This document shows positions 27,271-36,324 of a stretch of 64,000 bases of DNA, piece by piece. The DNA is from Selenomonadaceae bacterium (lineage in GTDB: Bacteria; Bacillota; Negativicutes; Selenomonadales; Selenomonadaceae). The stretch's first letter is position 1. Every line of letters starts with the position of its first letter. The DNA lies in the NCBI GenBank assembly GCA_017476005.1, contig JAFVEM010000035.1, forward strand, positions 1-64,000, given 5' to 3'. Both the position numbers and the translations under genes were made by a program. The notes below the pieces were generated by a model. It was not told the DNA's origin and searched no databases. It was given only the letters and a program-made list of their open reading frames with translations.

Positions 27271-27307
27271 AGCCGCCGTCAACTTAATGACGGCGGCTTA
27301 TTTTTTT
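27271..27307 (+). terminator. Terminator of the glycan operon
   Basis: A perfect 11-bp GC-rich stem (agccgccgtca at 27271-27281 with tgacggcggct at 27288-27298), a 6-nt loop, then TTATTTTTTT. It lies 20 bp after the last methyltransferase gene and closes the long transcript. Confidence 0.92.
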
Positions 27308-27350
27308 ACGGTGGAAGCAAGCCTTAATCCCCTCTATCTTCAAAAAGGCA

Positions 27351-27380
27351 TTGACTTCACCCCTACGGCTATGATATATT
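27351..27380 (+). promoter_or_regulatory. Candidate promoter of the first AAA-ATPase gene
   Basis: TTGACT (27351-27356), 18 bp, TATATT (27375-27380), about 44 bp upstream of the gene at 27424 and just beyond the operon terminator. The -10 box assignment is loose because the region reads TATGATATATT. Confidence 0.5.
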
Positions 27381-27423
27381 TTTGTGCAATAAGTCGTGTA
27401 TAGCATGAAAGGAGCGTTTTATC

Positions 27424-29010
27424 ATGCGGAAACTGCCTATCGGGATTCAATCCTTTGAGAAGCTTATTAGCAGTAACTTCGTTTATGTGGATAAGACGGA
27501 GTATGTATATCGTTTGGCCAGCGAGGAATCCACCTACTTCCTGAGCCGTCCCCGTCGTTTCGGCAAGAGTCTCTTTTTATCTACTCTCAAGGCTTATTTT
27601 GAGGGCAAGCGTGAACTTTTTGCCGGGCTTAAAATTATGGAGCTTACTCGGGATAACCCAGAGGCGTGGCAAGCCTACCCCGTGTTCTACTTTGATTTCA
27701 CCGGCGAGGATTATTCTAAGGAGGAGGCTTTGGAGTCGCTACTGGACGAGCATCTGCGCCGCTGGGAGGAGCTGCATGCGCTTGACCATGACTCGATGAG
27801 CTTAGGCGAGAGATTTCGCGCCCTTTTGCTGGCGGCTAATCGGCAATCCGGCCTACGCAGCGTCGTGTTGGTGGATGAGTATGATAAGCCGTTGCTGGAG
27901 GTTATGAACAACCCTCAACTGCTTGAGCGTAACAAAGCTACTTTTAAAGGCTTCTTTAGTACCCTGAAGGGGTTTGACCAGTACATTCAATTCACCTTCA
28001 TCACCGGGGTTACCAAGTTTACCAGAGTAAGCCCCTTCAGCGATTTAAACAATCTAAATGATATTTCCTTAGAGAAAAAGTACGCTGATATTTGCGGTAT
28101 CACCAAGAAGGAGCTACTGAGCTACTTTCAGCCGGAAATAGTTGAATTAGCGGCGGAGCAGTCGCTGACAATAGATCAATGCATCAAGGAACTTCAAGAA
28201 TGCTACGACGGTTATCATTTTCATCCAAGCACCGGCGGCGTTTATAACCCCTTTAGTCTCTTGAAAGCATTTTACGCCAAAGAGCTGGGTTCATACTGGT
28301 TTGCCACCGGTACGCCTACTTTCTTGATAAACAAGATGAAGTTTTCACAGTTTGATGTACGTCAGCTGACTAACGGGACACTCGGCGCCACCGAAGCCGT
28401 TTTGGAAAACTACCGTGGCGAGGACAGCGACCCGATACCCCTCCTTTACCAAGCCGGTTATTTAACGCTGGCCGGCTATGACAGAAGACGCAATCTTTAT
28501 CGCTTAATAATCCCCAACCGCGAGGTCGAGTACGGGCTTTTGGAATGTTTGCTACCAAGCTACGTCCCCAATCCCTACAATAATAAGGACCTAGATATAT
28601 ATATCCTAAGCGATTATATCGATGCCGGCGATTTGGACGGCATCAAAAATGTTATCACCGCTCTTTTTGCCGGCATCCCTTACACTAACAATGATGCCCC
28701 CTTTGAGCATTACTTCCAAACGGTCATTTACCTTGTGTTTAAACTCCTCGGGCGATACATCCAATGTGAGATGTACACCGCCACCGGACGGATAGACTGC
28801 ACTTTAGCAACCAATGATTACATCTACCTCTTCGAGTTCAAACGTGATAGCACCGCTAAGGCAGCCCTAGAACAAATCGAAGCCAAGCAGTATGCGCTAC
28901 CCTTTGCGGCCGACAAACGTAAGCTGTATAAAATCGGCGTGGCCTTTGATTCGGAGACGAGGCTGGTAAGCGACTGGTCAGTGGGGGAACAGAATAAACC
29001 CACGCCATAG
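27424..29010 (+). CDS. AAA-ATPase-like protein with PD-(D/E)XK nuclease-like domain (copy 1)
   Basis: 528 residues behind AAAGGAG. The N-terminal AAA-ATPase_like domain (Pfam PF09820 type) has FVYVDKTEYVYRL, then the modified Walker A RPRRFGKS near residue 39. The VVLVDEYDKPL Walker B region and FITGVTKF sensor segment follow. The C-terminal DUF1703/PD-(D/E)XK-like domain has I-D-C-T-L and YLFEFKRD, matching the D...E-x-K signature. Such proteins are abundant in gut Firmicutes and Bacteroidetes, and their function is unknown. Two diverged paralogues lie at 33954 and 51908. Confidence 0.88.
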   Translation: MRKLPIGIQSFEKLISSNFVYVDKTEYVYRLASEESTYFLSRPRRFGKSLFLSTLKAYFEGKRELFAGLKIMELTRDNPEAWQAYPVFYFDFTGEDYSKEEALESLLDEHLRRWEELHALDHDSMSLGERFRALLLAANRQSGLRSVVLVDEYDKPLLEVMNNPQLLERNKATFKGFFSTLKGFDQYIQFTFITGVTKFTRVSPFSDLNNLNDISLEKKYADICGITKKELLSYFQPEIVELAAEQSLTIDQCIKELQECYDGYHFHPSTGGVYNPFSLLKAFYAKELGSYWFATGTPTFLINKMKFSQFDVRQLTNGTLGATEAVLENYRGEDSDPIPLLYQAGYLTLAGYDRRRNLYRLIIPNREVEYGLLECLLPSYVPNPYNNKDLDIYILSDYIDAGDLDGIKNVITALFAGIPYTNNDAPFEHYFQTVIYLVFKLLGRYIQCEMYTATGRIDCTLATNDYIYLFEFKRDSTAKAALEQIEAKQYALPFAADKRKLYKIGVAFDSETRLVSDWSVGEQNKPTP

Positions 29011-29135
29011 CCATGCCGACGGCGTGAAATCAGAAATACCCAAATTCTTTGGCAGGAATTAGGAAATATGGGGCGAAACTTAACCCTGCAAGGAAATCTT
29101 TTGTTCTCAATGCGTAAATAGGGAGGCGAATTTTC

Positions 29136-30110
29136 ATGGGGAGTCGGGTAAAAAAATTTTTTTCCGGCAAGATGCTGGCGGTCTTGGCGCTTTGTCTGGT
29201 TTTAGGTAGCGCCACGCTACTGGCTGCCGGGGAAGGTGCGACGGTGAATTGGGCGGATGAAATGATTAGCGCCACGGGGTACGGTACGCCGCCTGACAGG
29301 GCGAAGAACCCCGGTCATGCCAGAATCCTCGCGAGGAATGCGGCCATCATGGACGCTTATCGTCGGTTGGCAGAGCAAGCTCAGGGGATCCATATTACCG
29401 CTGCCAGCACCGTGGCCGACAATGTTTCGCAAAACGATACCCTACGCGGCCAAGTTGATGCCGTTATCAAACGCGCCAAAATCCTGCCGGGTAGCGAAAC
29501 CTATGACGAATACAATAACTGCCAACTGATGATGGAGGTTCCCCTGTACGGCGTGAGCAATTCTCTCGCCAAGGTGGTTTTGCAACCGGTAGAGAAAGAG
29601 GCTTTCCCCGAACCCACCACGGAGGAAGGCTCCGAGGCAGTCGAGGGGGATTACACGGGGCTTATCATCGATTGCAGCGATGTCACCGAGGACACCGCCG
29701 GTAGCGTTATCCCCGTGGCCTTTTACAAAGTTTTGCCCCTTTCCGTGCCGGGAGTGGGCGGCCTGAACCCGGTAATGACTCCCACGGTACGCAGTACGAG
29801 TCAACAGGCCATCTACGGCTACAGCAACCTTGACCACAGCAAAGTGGTGGAAAAGGGTATGGTGGGCTACGCCACCGATAAGAAGGATACGGCGCGCGCC
29901 GGGAAAAAACCTTTGGTGGTAAAAGCGGTGAAAATGGAGGACGACAACAGCACTCCCGTGGTTTCCGAGAAGGATGCCAACAAAATCCTCCGGGAAAACA
30001 AGAGTTCTCATTTCATGGATGACGGCGCCGTCATTATGCTCAGCACCAAAGGCCTCCGGGACAGCTACAGCAAACGCTATACCGCGCCCATGAACGGCAA
30101 CGGTGTCTGA
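29136..30110 (+). CDS. LPP20-like exported protein
   Basis: 324 residues behind GGGAGGCG. A signal peptide is clear: KKFF, a hydrophobic run MLAVLALCLVLGSATLLAA, and a likely cleavage near Ala31. The following ~120 residues (ARILARNAAIMDAYRRLAE, an ITAAST segment, then a MMEVPLYG strand) resemble the LPP20/FlgT-type domain of envelope proteins. The rest, to residue 324, is unassigned, with a VEGDYTGLIIDC segment. It overlaps the CHASE2-cyclase gene by 8 bp, so it may be the periplasmic partner of that sensor. There is no lipobox Cys. Confidence 0.72.
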   Translation: MGSRVKKFFSGKMLAVLALCLVLGSATLLAAGEGATVNWADEMISATGYGTPPDRAKNPGHARILARNAAIMDAYRRLAEQAQGIHITAASTVADNVSQNDTLRGQVDAVIKRAKILPGSETYDEYNNCQLMMEVPLYGVSNSLAKVVLQPVEKEAFPEPTTEEGSEAVEGDYTGLIIDCSDVTEDTAGSVIPVAFYKVLPLSVPGVGGLNPVMTPTVRSTSQQAIYGYSNLDHSKVVEKGMVGYATDKKDTARAGKKPLVVKAVKMEDDNSTPVVSEKDANKILRENKSSHFMDDGAVIMLSTKGLRDSYSKRYTAPMNGNGV

Positions 30111-31908
30111 CATGAAGTCAACGTCCCTAGGACGGAAGCGACGCGCCATGGAAGCCTGTTTGGCTGCCATGGCCATTGTCGCCCTCGTGGCTACCGGCTG
30201 GCTGAATAATTGGACGCTGGCGGTCTCCGATTGGTTTTATCAGAAGCCGGGGGAGAAAAGCGAGGATATTGTGATTGTGGAGCTGGATGCCGCCACCATT
30301 AACAGCCTCGGCCCCGTCTATACTTGGCTCCGTCCCGAAATGGCGAACGCCATTAACATTTTGAACAACGCCGACCCCACAAAGCGACCGGCGGTTATCG
30401 GTATCGACTGTCTTTTTTCCGGGGATAATGTCGAGGATCCCGAAACCGATGCACGCCTTGCGGCGGCCGCCGGTCAGTACGGCAATGTGGTAATCGCCTC
30501 CGAGGCCATCATGGATGACGTTACCGATTATGAGACAATTCCTAAGGGCCTCCCTTGGGATCCCCCTTTTACCGCCTTGGCCGCAGCCACCGACACGGGA
30601 TTGATTAACGGCCCCGACGACCCGGACGGTATCACGCGCCACGATTTTTTGTTTGTGGATGTGGAGGGACGCGGCCAAATGCTTTCCTTTGGTCGCACCA
30701 TTTACGAAAAATGGTGCGCGGCCAAAGGTCTTGTCCCCAATCCACCGCCGACCGTGGGGGAAAACGGGGTCTTTTATCTCCCCTTTTCCGTCAGAACTTA
30801 TCGGCAAAATATCACCTTTAGTGATTTGTTGGCTGGCAAGATTTCCCCGGATGTTTACGCCGGGAAAATCGTGCTTATCGGAGTTTGCGCCAAAGGCATG
30901 GGGGACGACTTTTTGACGGCGCTGGATCACGCCAACTCCATGTACGGCATCGATATTCATGGCAACGCCATACAGGCCTTTCAAACAGGTTTTTTCCCCC
31001 GTGAGGCGCCGAAGGCTCCTCAGCTGATTTGGCTGGGGGTAATGTCCTTTGGCCTCTCTTTTTTCTTTGGTCGTCAACGCTTGAGTTTAATTATGGGCGG
31101 CTGGCTAGGGATTTCTGTTGGTTGGCTCCTAAGCTGTCATTTGCTTTATGCGCGCGGAATCATGCTGAACGTCTTATGGGTACCGCTGGCGGCGAGCCTT
31201 TTGCTCGTGAGCGCCATCGCTCTTAACTACCTGCGAGCGCAAAAGGACAGGGAGGAAATTTTAACCACCTTTGGCCGCTATGTGGATCCCTTGGTACTGG
31301 AAGAACTGCTCAAAAACAAGGCGGCGGCCATGGACGTGGGAGGGAAACTCCGAGAGATAGCGGTGCTGTTCGTGGATATTCGGGGCTTTACTTCCATGAG
31401 TGAGAAACTGCCCCCCGAAACGGTAGTAGCAATCTTAAATCGCTATTTGACTCTGACCACCGCCTGTATTCAAAGATACCATGGCACCTTGGATAAATTC
31501 GTGGGAGACTGCACCATGGCTTTTTGGAATGCCCCCCTGTTACAAAAAGAGGCGGTTTTCCTCGCTTGTCGCGCCGCTTTAGACATGAAAGAGGAATCGG
31601 CTAGGCTCAATGCGGAAATCGTCGCCCGATACGGACAATCCATCGCTTTCGGCATCGGTGTTCATTGGGGCAGCGCCGTGGTGGGCAATATCGGCTCTCA
31701 GGCGCGGATGGACTACACCGCCATTGGCGACACGGTAAACACGGCGGCGCGGCTGGAGGAAAACGCCCCCGGCGGCACGATTCTTATTTCTCGCGCCGTA
31801 GCGGATAAACTGGGGGATAGGGCAGTGGTTTCGCCGCCGCCAAAAGCCATCAAGTTAAAGGGAAAAACCGCCGAATTCGAAATTTTAGTTTTAGAAGCGT
31901 TATGGTAA
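30103..31908 (+). CDS. CHASE2-domain class III adenylate/guanylate cyclase
   Basis: 601 residues. An N-terminal membrane helix (~16-36) precedes an extracytoplasmic CHASE2 sensor (DIVIVELDAATINSLG, VIGIDCLFSGDN, KIVLIGVCAKGMGDDF), then three membrane helices (~305-375). A class III cyclase domain (~410-600) follows: LFVDIRGFTSMSE carries the first metal Asp, GDCTMAFWNAP the second metal region, and DYTAIGDTVNTAARLE the transition-state Asn/Arg motif. It should make cAMP or cGMP in response to an envelope signal. The start is GTG 30103 or ATG 30112; neither has a strong SD. Confidence 0.9.
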   Translation: MSDMKSTSLGRKRRAMEACLAAMAIVALVATGWLNNWTLAVSDWFYQKPGEKSEDIVIVELDAATINSLGPVYTWLRPEMANAINILNNADPTKRPAVIGIDCLFSGDNVEDPETDARLAAAAGQYGNVVIASEAIMDDVTDYETIPKGLPWDPPFTALAAATDTGLINGPDDPDGITRHDFLFVDVEGRGQMLSFGRTIYEKWCAAKGLVPNPPPTVGENGVFYLPFSVRTYRQNITFSDLLAGKISPDVYAGKIVLIGVCAKGMGDDFLTALDHANSMYGIDIHGNAIQAFQTGFFPREAPKAPQLIWLGVMSFGLSFFFGRQRLSLIMGGWLGISVGWLLSCHLLYARGIMLNVLWVPLAASLLLVSAIALNYLRAQKDREEILTTFGRYVDPLVLEELLKNKAAAMDVGGKLREIAVLFVDIRGFTSMSEKLPPETVVAILNRYLTLTTACIQRYHGTLDKFVGDCTMAFWNAPLLQKEAVFLACRAALDMKEESARLNAEIVARYGQSIAFGIGVHWGSAVVGNIGSQARMDYTAIGDTVNTAARLEENAPGGTILISRAVADKLGDRAVVSPPPKAIKLKGKTAEFEILVLEALW

Positions 31909-31918
31909 ACGAAATAAA

Positions 31919-31976
31919 AATTTATCGCCGGGTCAAGGGGCTGCCAGCCCCTTGTGGGGTTTGGGGCAAAGCCCCA
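31919..31976 (+). repeat. 58-bp double-hairpin dispersed repeat, copy 1
   Basis: Contains the perfect hairpin AAGGGGCT-GCC-AGCCCCTT followed by GGGGC-AAA-GCCCC. Nearly the same 58 bp occurs on the opposite strand at 58973-59030, differing at only a few positions. It lies between the cyclase and hydrolase genes and could act as a transcript stabiliser or attenuator. Confidence 0.85.
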
Positions 31977-32007
31977 ATAATAAAATACGGAAGGGACGGG
32001 GAGACGG

Positions 32008-32856
32008 TTGAGTAAAATTGCCGACCAAGCCGAGATTTTTAGCTTGACCGTGTTGGGAGCGCGAGGTTCCATGCCGGGAGAAGGCAGAAAATGCGCCCGT
32101 TACGGCGGCGCTACCTCCTGTTACCTCGTAAAAGCCGGGAGGGAGGAAATTTATTTGGATGCCGGTTCCGGTATCGCCGGGGTAAAATCGGCGCCGGAGG
32201 CTAGTGTGTCCCTCCTTATCACCCATATGCATCTTGATCATCTGGTGGGACTGCCTTTTTTTGCGGCTCTCGGCAACAAAAACCGCTCGTTAGAAATTTA
32301 CGCCGGTTATCATCAGGGACTGTCACCTAAGGAGGCCATCGACCGACTGATTTCGCCGCCCTTTTGGCCATGTTTCATCGATGACTATCCGGCTAAGGTG
32401 AAATTCCAAACGCTGGTTACCGCGAAGGAAATAAACGAGTTTGCCATTGGGGAAGTGTCGGTAAAATTTATGGAGGGGGCGCATCCTAACGGCTGTACCC
32501 TCTTTCGCTTATCCTATCGGGGAAAATCCTTGGTCTATGCCACGGATTTTGAGCATAGCCCGGAGGACAGCGCGCGGCTGGCCAATTTTGCCCAAGGCGC
32601 GGATCTTTTGCTCTACGACGCCCAATACACCGCCGCCGAGTACGAAAAATATCGGGGCTATGGCCATTCTACGCCGGAGGAGGGCATCGAAGTAGCCAAG
32701 GCCGCCGCCGTCCAAAAACTCCTGCTGGTGCATCATGCGCCTTGGCGTACCGATGAGGATTTAGATGCCTTGGAGGCGGTTTTTGCCGGTCAATACCAAG
32801 AGGTGTCGTTTGCCAAGATTGGCGAGGAAATTATTTTAGGGGAGGGTGAAAATTGA
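32008..32856 (+). CDS. Metallo-beta-lactamase-fold hydrolase, possible cyclic nucleotide phosphodiesterase
   Basis: 282 residues from TTG 32008 behind CGGGGAGAC. Zinc ligands of the MBL fold are visible: ITHMHLDH near residue 73, G-A-H-P near 158, YATDFEHS near 180 and LLVHHAPW near 242. The N-terminal VLGARGSMP and YGGATSCYLV strands match PhnP/RNase Z-like members. HxHxDH enzymes include class II cyclic nucleotide phosphodiesterases. Its position between a cyclase and a diguanylate cyclase gene, with a 4-bp overlap to the latter, makes a signalling role attractive. The substrate is inferred only. Confidence 0.85.
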   Translation: MSKIADQAEIFSLTVLGARGSMPGEGRKCARYGGATSCYLVKAGREEIYLDAGSGIAGVKSAPEASVSLLITHMHLDHLVGLPFFAALGNKNRSLEIYAGYHQGLSPKEAIDRLISPPFWPCFIDDYPAKVKFQTLVTAKEINEFAIGEVSVKFMEGAHPNGCTLFRLSYRGKSLVYATDFEHSPEDSARLANFAQGADLLLYDAQYTAAEYEKYRGYGHSTPEEGIEVAKAAAVQKLLLVHHAPWRTDEDLDALEAVFAGQYQEVSFAKIGEEIILGEGEN

Positions 32857-33914
32857 ACAGGGAAAGAGCCGCCGAGGAAATTTTGGATAAGCTGTTCACC
32901 GTCATGGAAGACTTAACCCGGGAAATGCGCTCCAATGACAAACGCAGCAGCGATCATTATCAGGTATTCGGCATTTTTGCCGAACTGGGGCGTACCATGG
33001 TGAATGCGGACAGAGCCAGCTTCTGGCGTTGGGACAAGCGAGGCCATCAGCTGGTGACCACCGCCGCCACGGGTACCGGCCAAATAACAATCCCGGATAC
33101 CGCCGGGATTGTGGGGCAAGCCTTGGCGCTGAATCGTCCCCTAGTCACTAATGATCCCTACCATCACCCTAAATTTAATTCCGCCGTGGATAAGGCTACC
33201 GGCTATTTAACCAGATCCATCCTCGTGCTACCGGTGTCCAATTGCCGGGGAGAGGTCATTGGCGCTTTTCAGGTCATCAATAAGCGACTGGATGAAGAAA
33301 ATTTCGACGAAACGGGCTTTGACGAAATTGCGGACGTAAAGCGACTGTCCATTGCCGCTTTCATCTGTGGGTTGGCGCTGGAATCGGATCTTTTCATGGC
33401 CGACGCGCAGAACGACAAATTGACGGGGCTGAAAAATCGCTTTGGCTTTTACAGCGATTGGCAGAGCAAATACCTTCCGCTCACGTCGGGAGAGGACAAC
33501 AGCCTAGCCATAATCTTATGCGACATAGATTTTTTCAAGAAGGTGAACGACACTTACGGTCATAACGCCGGCGATGCGGTGCTAAAAAAGGTGGCGCAGG
33601 TTTTGCAGGCGGAGCTACCCACGGGCAGCAATGCATATCGCTGGGGCGGCGAAGAGTTCATCATCGTTCATGTCGGGAGTGGCCTTGCCGCCACCGTAGC
33701 CTTAGCGGAGCAAATCAGAAGCCGGGTGGCGGAGAGCGAGTGTCATTTCGAGGAGCAGAGGCTGAAAGTAACCATGAGTTTTGGGTGTAGCGCCTATGAA
33801 AGGCTCTACACCTTAGACGAAAATATTGGGGTGGCCGACGAGCGACTGTATCACGCCAAGGAGCAGGGCAGGAATCGCGTGGTGGGCGAGGCAGAAACCA
33901 CCTATATGGAATAG
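32853..33914 (+). CDS. GAF-GGDEF diguanylate cyclase
   Basis: 353 residues from TTG 32853 (4-bp overlap with the hydrolase gene, SD GGGGAGGG). Residues ~25-180 are a GAF sensor (ASFWRWDKRGHQL, GIVGQALALNRPLVTND, SILVLPVSN). Residues ~190-350 are a GGDEF domain with NDKLTGLKNR, LCDIDFFKKVNDTYGHN and the active GGEEF at about residue 265. No RxxD inhibitory site precedes GGEEF, so product inhibition may be absent. It should make c-di-GMP. There is no membrane segment, so the signal is cytosolic, perhaps the cyclic nucleotide made by its operon partner binding the GAF domain. Confidence 0.92.
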   Translation: MNRERAAEEILDKLFTVMEDLTREMRSNDKRSSDHYQVFGIFAELGRTMVNADRASFWRWDKRGHQLVTTAATGTGQITIPDTAGIVGQALALNRPLVTNDPYHHPKFNSAVDKATGYLTRSILVLPVSNCRGEVIGAFQVINKRLDEENFDETGFDEIADVKRLSIAAFICGLALESDLFMADAQNDKLTGLKNRFGFYSDWQSKYLPLTSGEDNSLAIILCDIDFFKKVNDTYGHNAGDAVLKKVAQVLQAELPTGSNAYRWGGEEFIIVHVGSGLAATVALAEQIRSRVAESECHFEEQRLKVTMSFGCSAYERLYTLDENIGVADERLYHAKEQGRNRVVGEAETTYME

Positions 33915-33916
33915 CA

Positions 33917-33953
33917 AAATCCCCGAGCTTGCTTTAAGCCCGGGGATTTTTCT
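33917..33953. terminator. Bidirectional terminator between convergent genes
   Basis: aaatccccg (33917-33925) pairs with cggggattt (33941-33949), with inner gctt/aagc pairing. A-run and T-run on the two sides serve both the signalling operon and the leftward AAA-ATPase gene. Confidence 0.85.
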
Positions 33954-35639
33954 TTACTCCCCCACCATCTCCACCCGTTTTCCGGCAAAGGCAATGCCAT
34001 AGCGCCAAATAGTGTTTACGTTTTGTAACCTTAGGGAGGCCACATACTCCTTGGCAGCGATTTGCGCCAGCGCATCCTTGGCCAGTTCCGGGAGTTTGTC
34101 GGCTTCGTCGGCCTTGGCGGCTTTTAACTCTAAAATCACGCCGGGGTAGGTATTTTGCGCCGGGAAAAAAGCTAGGTCAAAACGCCCGTAGCCGCTTTCG
34201 CGATTGGACTCTAGGCGGTATTTGCCGTCTAGGAGCAGAGTCAGCCCCAGCATTAGGCCGTGATAAAAATTCTCCGGCTCTCCGGCGGCATCGTGGTAGC
34301 TCACAAAGTCTCGGAGTATCTCTCTTAGGCAAGCGGCAAATTCCTTGACGTCGCCGCCGGTCATGGCGATTAACATTTCTCGCAGTAAGGTTTCCCCTTG
34401 CTGTGGGGCTATATTTTGCAAAATTTCCGCACGGAGGGCAATGCTGATTTCTTTATTGGGGATTTGGAGGTTCAGCCAGCGATTAGACCACTCGTCCAGC
34501 CATAAATCCACAGCTTTCAAATAACCGGTGGTGAGCAGCATCATAAATAGGGCATCGCGACTTTGATGAATGTCGGCATAGACCGTGTTTTCATTGGCCG
34601 GAGTAATCACGGCCTTGCCTTTTAAGAGTCCCTCCAGCTCCCTTTGACGGCGATAGTCCACTCGCTCCAGTAGCGCCTTCAAGATAACATTGCCGGAGGT
34701 ATTGAGCCAGTAGGGAGCGACTTCGCAACCGCTGGCCACATAGCGTATTACCGACCAAGGATTGTAGATTTCCGTGTTACCAAACTGGTAGCCATCGTAC
34801 CAAGCCTTGACCTCCGGCATCTTGGAGGCTACGCCGCTGCGCGCCATGAGTTCCTCGGTTTCCGTTTCCGTGAAACCGAGGATGTCGCTGTATTTTTTGG
34901 TGAGTACGGAGCAGACGTCCAGATTGTTGAGGTCGCTGAAGATGCTTTCTTTGGAAACGCGAGAAACTCCCGTGAGCAGGGCAAAATCTAAGTATTCGTT
35001 GCTTTTTAAAGCCGCCCCTAAAAGTCTTTTCATAAAGCCGATGCATTCTTTATAGTAGCCATGCTCCCAAGCGGCGATAATGGGAGCGTCGTATTCGTCG
35101 ATGAGGAGTAGCGGCCTTTGGCGGTAATGCTTGGCAAGAAACAGGGTTAGCTGTTTCAAGGAATCCTGCATTTCGACTATGTTGGCGGATTTTTCCAGCA
35201 TACGTTGGAAGTAAGCGATTTCCTCGGGAGCAAGAGCCTCCCCCTTTAGCAAATAGCGAAACTGACCGTATAAGCCGGACAGCGTCCCGCGCCACCGGTC
35301 GGTTAGAGCGGCAAAGGTCGCCTCCTGCACGTCTTTTAGGGAAATGAACACTACCGGTCTCGTACCTTGCTCCGTCATGTACCTTTCGCCGGCCTTATCA
35401 ATGTCGAGCCCTTGGAAGAGTGAGCGGTTTTCGGCGGCATTATCTAGGTCAAAAAAATAACGCACCATGGACATGGTCAGGGTCTTGCCGAAACGGCGCG
35501 GCCGGGTGATGAGCGTAACCCCACTGTGACCATCGATCAGTTCTTTTATAAAGCGCGTCTTATCTACAAACAAGTAGTTTTCCCTACATAACTTCTTAAA
35601 ATCATCGATTCCCACGGGCATTATTTTTGCTTGGCTCAT
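33954..35639 (-). CDS. AAA-ATPase-like protein with PD-(D/E)XK nuclease-like domain (copy 2)
   Basis: 561 residues, with AGGAGGT 6 nt before the ATG. Same family as 27424. YLFVDKTRFI and Walker A RPRRFGKT are near residue 46, the LLIDEYDAPII Walker B follows, then FALLTGVSRVSKESIFSDLNN. The C-terminal nuclease-like part has R-F-D-L-A-F and VILELKAAKA (D...E-x-K). It differs from copy 1 throughout, so it is an old paralogue and not a recent duplicate. Confidence 0.88.
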   Translation of the reverse strand: MSQAKIMPVGIDDFKKLCRENYLFVDKTRFIKELIDGHSGVTLITRPRRFGKTLTMSMVRYFFDLDNAAENRSLFQGLDIDKAGERYMTEQGTRPVVFISLKDVQEATFAALTDRWRGTLSGLYGQFRYLLKGEALAPEEIAYFQRMLEKSANIVEMQDSLKQLTLFLAKHYRQRPLLLIDEYDAPIIAAWEHGYYKECIGFMKRLLGAALKSNEYLDFALLTGVSRVSKESIFSDLNNLDVCSVLTKKYSDILGFTETETEELMARSGVASKMPEVKAWYDGYQFGNTEIYNPWSVIRYVASGCEVAPYWLNTSGNVILKALLERVDYRRQRELEGLLKGKAVITPANENTVYADIHQSRDALFMMLLTTGYLKAVDLWLDEWSNRWLNLQIPNKEISIALRAEILQNIAPQQGETLLREMLIAMTGGDVKEFAACLREILRDFVSYHDAAGEPENFYHGLMLGLTLLLDGKYRLESNRESGYGRFDLAFFPAQNTYPGVILELKAAKADEADKLPELAKDALAQIAAKEYVASLRLQNVNTIWRYGIAFAGKRVEMVGE

Positions 35640-35894
35640 GGTTTTACCTCCTATCTTGACTGACTGCGAGCATAATTATGCCGGCGGACTTTTTCCTTTG
35701 GTGTCATCATTCGACAGTTCTCACGCAAATCCTGCCGTTGTAGTGCCGGATATGCAAATTGGCGCCGGCGCCGTAAAATTGCGGCAGGATTTTGCCATTT
35801 GGCGGCGAATAGAGAATAAAAAGGAAGATATACAGCAATCGTCGCCGGAGAGCAAGGCCGCGACACAGAACGACACAGAAGAGGAGATAGCATT

Positions 35895-36272
35895 ATGGCA
35901 ACCATGGATCGTTTCAAAGAGGTATTGCAAAGGGGATGTTTGCCGGAGGCTTTGGGGGGCGAGGCGCTCACGGCGCAATGGAAATACGATTTTCTGACCG
36001 CCGTGCATACCATGGAAGAAGTAGAGAGCGTAACGGCGGCGCTGAAAAAACGCGCCGCCAAACGAGGCAATCTCAAGGAAAAACTCATTGCCACCTGCCG
36101 GACAAATCTGCAAAAAATTACCCAGAAAGAAGAACTCACCGCCAAAGACATCGAGGAAGCTCTCAAAATTTTGTACGCCTGTCGGCAGGAACTACTGCCC
36201 ATCGAGGGGGAAGAACGCTCGGAAAAAGCCATCGCCAAACTGGTGGCCGACGGTGTCAGCGCCGGGCGCTAG
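35895..36272 (+). CDS. Small helical protein of unknown function
   Basis: 125 residues behind AGAGGAGA. It is predicted all-alpha and highly charged, with features such as MEEVESVTAALKKRAAKRGN and a DIEEALKILYACRQELLPIE segment. It has no signal peptide, membrane helix or motif I recognise. It lies alone between a divergent AAA-ATPase gene and a convergent kinase gene, with a terminator behind it, so it is a single-gene unit. The coding call rests on the good ribosome site and natural composition. Confidence 0.65.
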   Translation: MATMDRFKEVLQRGCLPEALGGEALTAQWKYDFLTAVHTMEEVESVTAALKKRAAKRGNLKEKLIATCRTNLQKITQKEELTAKDIEEALKILYACRQELLPIEGEERSEKAIAKLVADGVSAGR

Positions 36273-36324
36273 CAAATTCTTGAGGTGAAAATTATGGGCA
36301 GCGTAGCGACGGCCTTAAAATAAA

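Noticed and set aside
30127-31077. 316-codon minus-strand frame
   Set aside because: It is antisense to the CHASE2-cyclase gene, whose motifs are unambiguous. Long antisense frames are common in GC-rich coding DNA.
35638-35997. Plus-strand frame upstream of the 125-residue gene
   Set aside because: It overlaps the real gene at 35895 in another frame and lacks a good start. The 255-bp interval 35640-35894 shows no clear gene.
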